Assembly (NCBI GenBank): GCA_946490455.1
Contig: CAMLXE010000009.1
Coordinates: 1 to 16,299 of the forward strand
Source: an uncultured Desulfovibrio sp.
GTDB taxonomy: Bacteria > Desulfobacterota > Desulfovibrionia > Desulfovibrionales > Desulfovibrionaceae
DNA length: 16,299 bases
Direction of reading: 5' to 3'
Shown: positions 12,993-16,299 of the stretch, in pieces
Layout of the letters: each line of letters begins with the position of its first letter
Numbering within the stretch: the stretch's first letter is position 1
Position numbers and translations under genes: made by a program
The notes under the pieces: model-generated
The model's input: the letters and a program-made list of their open reading frames with translations, nothing else
Database searches by the model: none
Told to the model about the DNA's origin: nothing

Positions 12993-13379
12993 ATGAAACG
13001 GTTGCTCGCCTTGATTTTTGCTGCTGTACTCGCCTTCCCATACATGGCTTCAGCCGGTTTTCAGGGACCTCAATCATCTCAGGGAGGCTTCCAGGGACCC
13101 ACAACCGGCATTGAAGCCGATACCGTAGCCAAAGCTGAAAAAAGCTGGGATGATGCCTATGTGGTCCTTACAGGCAATCTCACTCAGCGTGTAGCAGGAA
13201 GTGATGACAAATACGTCTTTAAGGACGCTACTGGAGAAATTATCGCAGAAATTGATTTTGAAATTTTTGCAGGTCGGACAGTGACTCCCCAAAACACGGT
13301 ACGTCTGTCCGGAAAGGTGGACAAGGATTTCATGGAAGCAGCCAAAATTGATGTGAAGCGTCTTGAAATTCTTCAATAA
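12993..13379 (+). CDS. Periplasmic YgiW/YdeI-type OB-fold (BOF) protein
   Basis: 128 residues. A signal peptide (MKRLLALIFAAVLAFPYMASA) is followed by a Gly/Gln-rich mature start with GFQGP repeated, typical of this family. Residues about 40-128 form the BOF domain: a conserved YVVLTGNLTQRV, the strand pair KYVFKDATGEIIAEID, then NTVRLSGKVDKD and a final IDVKRLEIL. Family members are small stress-tolerance proteins of the periplasm in Gram-negative bacteria, with no enzymatic motif. Own promoter and own terminator make it a single-gene unit. This is the first intact host gene past the prophage junction. Confidence 0.9.
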   Translation: MKRLLALIFAAVLAFPYMASAGFQGPQSSQGGFQGPTTGIEADTVAKAEKSWDDAYVVLTGNLTQRVAGSDDKYVFKDATGEIIAEIDFEIFAGRTVTPQNTVRLSGKVDKDFMEAAKIDVKRLEILQ

Positions 13380-13405
13380 TGAAAAGATGATCTGAATAAT
13401 ATCGT

Positions 13406-13463
13406 GCCCTGTCATGAAAAAGGAGAGTACGTTCCCTTTCTCCTCTTTCATGGCAGGGCTTTC
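13406..13463 (+). terminator. Strong terminator after the YgiW-like gene
   Basis: GCCCTGTCATGAAA (13406-13419) pairs with TTTCATGGCAGGGC (13446-13459), 14 pairs including one T-G, with an inner GGAGA-TCTCC stem, then TTTC. The T tract is short. Confidence 0.75.
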
Positions 13464-13625
13464 ATCTGTCTCAACCCAACCGTCCGCCATATATCATGGC
13501 TGCTCACTCCAATGAGCTGAGTTCTCTTGTCCTGAAATGGTGCCGCATTCTGACCTGATCTTCTTCTCACCTCTGTTCAGGTAGTATCCAGCCTCGTTGC
13601 TTCATCTCCCGGGCGTCACCGTCTC

Positions 13626-13862
13626 TCAAATGATGACCTCCTCCAAAGAACCCGCGTCATACAAAGACAGTTTGCCCTGAACTGGGATTTCCGCAAAACT
13701 GACCATAAGACTTCCGCCCCCTGTTTTCGATAATATGCCTTCACTCTGTATCATGTTTCCTGAAAACTGCACATGACCAAGTTCTTCCAGAAAACACATC
13801 CTGCTTTCATGCAGTTTTTGTATTCCCTGACCCGTTACAATCAATTTTGATGCATCAGCCAC
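13626..13862 (-). CDS. Doubtful 78-aa ORF, possibly a gene remnant
   Basis: A GTG-started frame encoding 78 residues (MADASKLIVTGQ, later HVQFSGNMIQSEGILSKTGG, ending YDAGSLEEVII). The sequence alternates polar and hydrophobic like a real beta-rich protein, not low complexity. However, no ribosome site precedes the GTG, an in-frame stop lies four codons before it, and no family is recognised. It may be the end of a decayed gene. The surrounding 13460-13625 and 13863-13993 stretches show no other gene; the latter should hold the promoter of the OmpA-type gene, but no clear box is seen. Confidence 0.3.
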   Translation of the reverse strand: MADASKLIVTGQGIQKLHESRMCFLEELGHVQFSGNMIQSEGILSKTGGGSLMVSFAEIPVQGKLSLYDAGSLEEVII

Positions 13863-13993
13863 AAAAAAGTCTTATTGCGAAAAATTGCTGTAATGCCGCA
13901 TCGGACAGGGCGTACATCATATTGCAGAAATGATATTTACAATACAAGTCTATTGTGCCAAACTTGATACCGTAACAACTGTCATACAGTCAG

Positions 13994-14704
13994 ATGAGGG
14001 AAAATGTTTTCTTATCTGCAGCTGCGGCACGATTCAAGCAAAAGGGTACTGCCATAAAAAAACTCTTTCTTCTCGGATTGATATTGACTCTGGCCTTGGG
14101 AGGATGCGCCAACTACTCCAATACCGGCAAGGGCGCCACATATGGCACTGCCGGTGGAGCCGCGGCAGGGGCCATTCTTGGTCAGATCATCGGCGGCAAT
14201 ACCAAATCCACGCTCATAGGTACGGCAGCGGGAGCCGTCATTGGCGGTTTGGCCGGTGCCGGTATTGGCACCATGATGGATCAGCAGGAAGCGGACATGC
14301 GTCAGGCTCTGGCTCAATCTGAAGCTGTTGCCGTCAAAAGAGAAGGAGACATGCTGGCTCTCACCTTCAAAAGCGATGTCACCTTTGATGTAAACTCTGC
14401 CACCATCCGCCCCGGATTCTACACCGAGCTGCAGCAGGTTGCACAGATTCTGAACAAATATCCAGAAACGACCATACAGGTCATCGGCCACACCGACAGC
14501 ACTGGCTCGGAAGCCTATAATCAGACGCTCTCCGAACGACGCGCTTCCAGTGTCAAAAATGCCCTCACCCAATATGGTGTGCTGGCATCCAGAATTAACG
14601 CCACGGGTCTTGGCGAAAGCTCTCCCATTGCAGATAACAATACCGATTACGGCCGTCAGCAAAACCGCCGTGTAGAACTGCGCATCAACCCCACATCAAA
14701 CTGA
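13994..14704 (+). CDS. OmpA-family lipoprotein with glycine zipper
   Basis: An outer-membrane lipoprotein that anchors to peptidoglycan, of the YiaD type. From the ATG at 13994 it has 236 residues: a hydrophobic stretch ending in the lipobox LGGC (Cys38), a glycine-zipper region (about 45-92, GGAAAGAILGQIIGG), then the OmpA C-terminal domain (about 120-233) with VTFDVNSATI, VIGHTDSTG, NQTLSERRASSV and QNRRVELRI, where the D and R residues bind diaminopimelate. The start is odd: the ATG has no ribosome site and adds about 20 residues before the usual M-K-K-L-type signal. The expected start position (14054) is ATA, with AAAGGG 7 bases upstream. Function is firm; the start is not. A terminator follows. 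Confidence 0.9.
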   Translation: MRENVFLSAAAARFKQKGTAIKKLFLLGLILTLALGGCANYSNTGKGATYGTAGGAAAGAILGQIIGGNTKSTLIGTAAGAVIGGLAGAGIGTMMDQQEADMRQALAQSEAVAVKREGDMLALTFKSDVTFDVNSATIRPGFYTELQQVAQILNKYPETTIQVIGHTDSTGSEAYNQTLSERRASSVKNALTQYGVLASRINATGLGESSPIADNNTDYGRQQNRRVELRINPTSN

Positions 14705-14714
14705 ATACGTATGA

Positions 14715-14753
14715 AGCAGATACCTCACTCCCGTCTTGAGGTATCTGCTTTTT
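14715..14753 (+). terminator. Intrinsic terminator after the OmpA-type gene
   Basis: AGCAGATACCTCA (14715-14727) and TGAGGTATCTGCT (14737-14749) pair perfectly over 13 bases with a 9-base loop, followed by TTTT. Confidence 0.92.
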
Positions 14754-15026
14754 GTACATCGATACGTTCGTCCATTCTTAAAAGTTCCAGCAGGTCATTC
14801 AGTTTGTTGTCGTGCCTGCTCGCGTTTCTCCAGTACAGTTAGACCGCCATTCTGCAAAGCCAGCTGCCAATGCCATTGAATCATGAAGAAGGCATCTGTC
14901 TGAAGGGCAATGAAACAAAAAAAGGAAAATCCGTATTCTTCCCATTGCTGTGAGAACCCAAAATCCGTAAAAGGAAGTTTATTCCAACCGCACGGAATAT
15001 TTGCCAGTCATATTGGGAGAACTGCC

Positions 15027-15863
15027 ATGATCTTCGCCGTAGACACCAACCGTTGCACATCCTGCGGCCTCTGTGCAAGGAATTGCCCGCAACAGGCCCT
15101 GCACATGGAACAGGTTCCGATTATTGATGAACGCCGCTGCATGCGCTGTCAGCACTGTCTGGCAATCTGTCCGACAGGCGCCATATCCATCATGGGGCAT
15201 ACGCCGGAAAACTGTCTTCCGCTCAAGGGTCATTTCCCCGATCCAAAGAGTATGGAAACACTGATTCGAGGACGCCGTTCAATACGGCGTTTTATCCGCA
15301 AGAATGTGGCGCCTGACGAACTCAATTATCTGCTCTCCGTTGCGGCACATGCGCCCACGGCAAGCAACAGGCGAGGTCTTCATCTCACAATTCTGGACGA
15401 CATGAACAGCATGAATGCCTTTCGGGAAGAGCTGTATCGCCGCCTGAGCCTGCCCGAAATTCAGACTCGACTGGAGAGCAATCCCAGAAAGGAACTGTTT
15501 GCCACTGCGCCGATTCTCTGGAAAGAACACGGCACAGATCGCCTTCTTCACAATGCCCCTCACTGCATCATCGTGTCCAACCATCGTGAAAGCGGCTACA
15601 ATCTCCCTGTAGATCCAGTGATTTTTCTGACTACCTTTGAACTCATGGCTCAGACCTGTGGCATTGGTACCCTATGGTGCGGCATACTCTATTCGTGTCT
15701 TGAATTCGTTCTCCCGGAATTGAGGGACGAACTGGGCATCCCGAAAACTCACGTTCCACAGTATGCCATGCTGTTTGGGTATCCGGATATCACCTATCCA
15801 CGCAGTGTTCAGCATGATCCCTATCCTCGCCTTTCCCTGCATCCGAACTGGGGCATCAACTAA
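15027..15863 (+). CDS. Ferredoxin-domain nitroreductase family protein
   Basis: I choose ATG 15027 (MIFAVDTNRC), with GGAG 7 bases upstream, giving 278 residues; the frame is open farther but without a ribosome site. The first 55 residues carry two [4Fe-4S] motifs, CTSCGLCARNCP (Cys10, 13, 16, 20) and CMRCQHCLAICP (Cys38, 41, 44, 48). A nitroreductase fold follows from about residue 75, starting LIRGRRSIRRF, whose Arg/Ser residues bind FMN, then AAHAPTASNRR and ending in a HVPQYAMLFGYPD segment. Such proteins pass electrons from ferredoxin clusters to flavin and reduce unknown substrates; they are common in anaerobes. The 14754-15026 stretch before it holds no gene. It may share a transcript with the transporter 52 bases downstream. 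Confidence 0.9.
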   Translation: MIFAVDTNRCTSCGLCARNCPQQALHMEQVPIIDERRCMRCQHCLAICPTGAISIMGHTPENCLPLKGHFPDPKSMETLIRGRRSIRRFIRKNVAPDELNYLLSVAAHAPTASNRRGLHLTILDDMNSMNAFREELYRRLSLPEIQTRLESNPRKELFATAPILWKEHGTDRLLHNAPHCIIVSNHRESGYNLPVDPVIFLTTFELMAQTCGIGTLWCGILYSCLEFVLPELRDELGIPKTHVPQYAMLFGYPDITYPRSVQHDPYPRLSLHPNWGIN

Positions 15864-15915
15864 CCGCAAAATCAGATCAAACCACCCTCCCAAAGGAAAA
15901 ACCTGGAGCCTGCGT

Positions 15916-16299
15916 ATGGAACTTTTGAATCCAACCCTGATCGTCGTATTCATGGCATGGTTTCTGGGAGGTTTTGTCAATGGGATAGCAGGACTGGGTG
16001 CAGCCATGGTAGCCATGCCCATTGTTTCCTGTGTTATGGATGTCCGGCTTGCCATCCTTTCCAGCTGCATTGGGGGGACGGCTGTCAGTATCTTCATTGC
16101 CTATATGTACAGGGAACACTGTATCTATTCGGTCATTCGGAGCATGGCTCTCGGCTGCATTCCCGGAGCCATTCTGGGAACACTGATCCTCAGAGTGGCT
16201 CCAGCCCACTGGCTCCAGCTCATTCTCGGTTCGCTCCTTATCCTGTACGTTCTCTGGCAATGCATGGACAAGCGTCCACATCCCTTCCACATATCTCTG
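15916..16299 (+). CDS. TauE/SafE-type membrane transporter, 5' part
   Basis: The ATG at 15916 has TGGAG 7 bases upstream. The 128 visible residues are strongly hydrophobic: a first helix with VVFMAWFLGGFVNGIAGLGA, where the F-x-x-x-G-I-A-G-x-G-A pattern marks the TauE/SafE (DUF81) family of putative sulfite or organosulfonate exporters; then helices around AMPIVSCVMD and SCIGGTAVSIFIAYMY; then IPGAILGTLIL and LILGSLLILYVLWQ. The gene runs off the right edge (family members are about 250 residues). Substrate cannot be told from this part. Confidence 0.85.
   Translation, partial: MELLNPTLIVVFMAWFLGGFVNGIAGLGAAMVAMPIVSCVMDVRLAILSSCIGGTAVSIFIAYMYREHCIYSVIRSMALGCIPGAILGTLILRVAPAHWLQLILGSLLILYVLWQCMDKRPHPFHISL

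Noticed and set aside
14012..14662. 216-residue minus-strand ORF
   Set aside because: Exact antisense of the OmpA-type lipoprotein, whose motifs are clear.
15877..16290. 137-residue minus-strand ORF
   Set aside because: Antisense of the TauE/SafE-type gene; product is polar and without family pattern.

Overview
The window holds the right-hand end of an integrated prophage (positions 1 to about 12546, all genes on the minus strand) joined to bacterial chromosome (about 12547 to 16299, genes on the plus strand). The junction is a 3' tRNA fragment with a tRNA-Lys(UUU)-like anticodon loop, T arm, acceptor strand and CCA but no 5' half. This is the usual scar left when a phage integrates into a tRNA gene. 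The host looks like a Gram-negative anaerobe, perhaps Desulfovibrionaceae. The support is a two-cluster ferredoxin fused to a nitroreductase, an OmpA-type lipoprotein, a YgiW-type periplasmic protein, and a phage gene resembling the glycyl-radical end of anaerobic ribonucleotide reductase. The lineage is an inference, not a firm call.

Phage layout in the direction of transcription (right to left): a D5/SF3 helicase gene (12171-10456); an AT-rich gap with iteron-like TGGGCAGA repeats and a DnaA-box-like site, a candidate replication origin (10455-10243); a zinc-finger/TOPRIM primase (10242-8695); a gap holding two tandem copies of a long inverted repeat (8694-8330); a small unknown gene; a Bro-N protein with its own promoter; a ParB-like protein overlapping by ATGA a putative adenine-methyltransferase-like protein with a possible GNAT/Mom-like C-terminal half; three small genes including a DUF488 protein; then the packaging module. 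That module runs: a structured GC-rich leader (possible cos region), terS, two small phage genes, a 60-residue NrdD-like glycyl-radical segment, a GpA-type large terminase, and the first 29 codons of a helix-turn-helix gene that runs off the left edge.

Host layout after the junction: a terminator that probably belonged to the tRNA, a promoter and a YgiW/BOF-type secreted protein with its own terminator, a doubtful minus-strand ORF, an OmpA-family lipoprotein with an odd start (ATA or a long extension) and terminator, a ferredoxin-nitroreductase, and a TauE/SafE-type transporter cut by the right edge.

The genes most likely to form a little-described system are the coupled ParB-like / methyltransferase-like pair (DNA modification or antirestriction) and the stand-alone NrdD-like segment in the packaging operon. 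No integrase or CI-type repressor lies in this end. If the tRNA reading is right, the intact tRNA and probably the integrase lie beyond the left edge.
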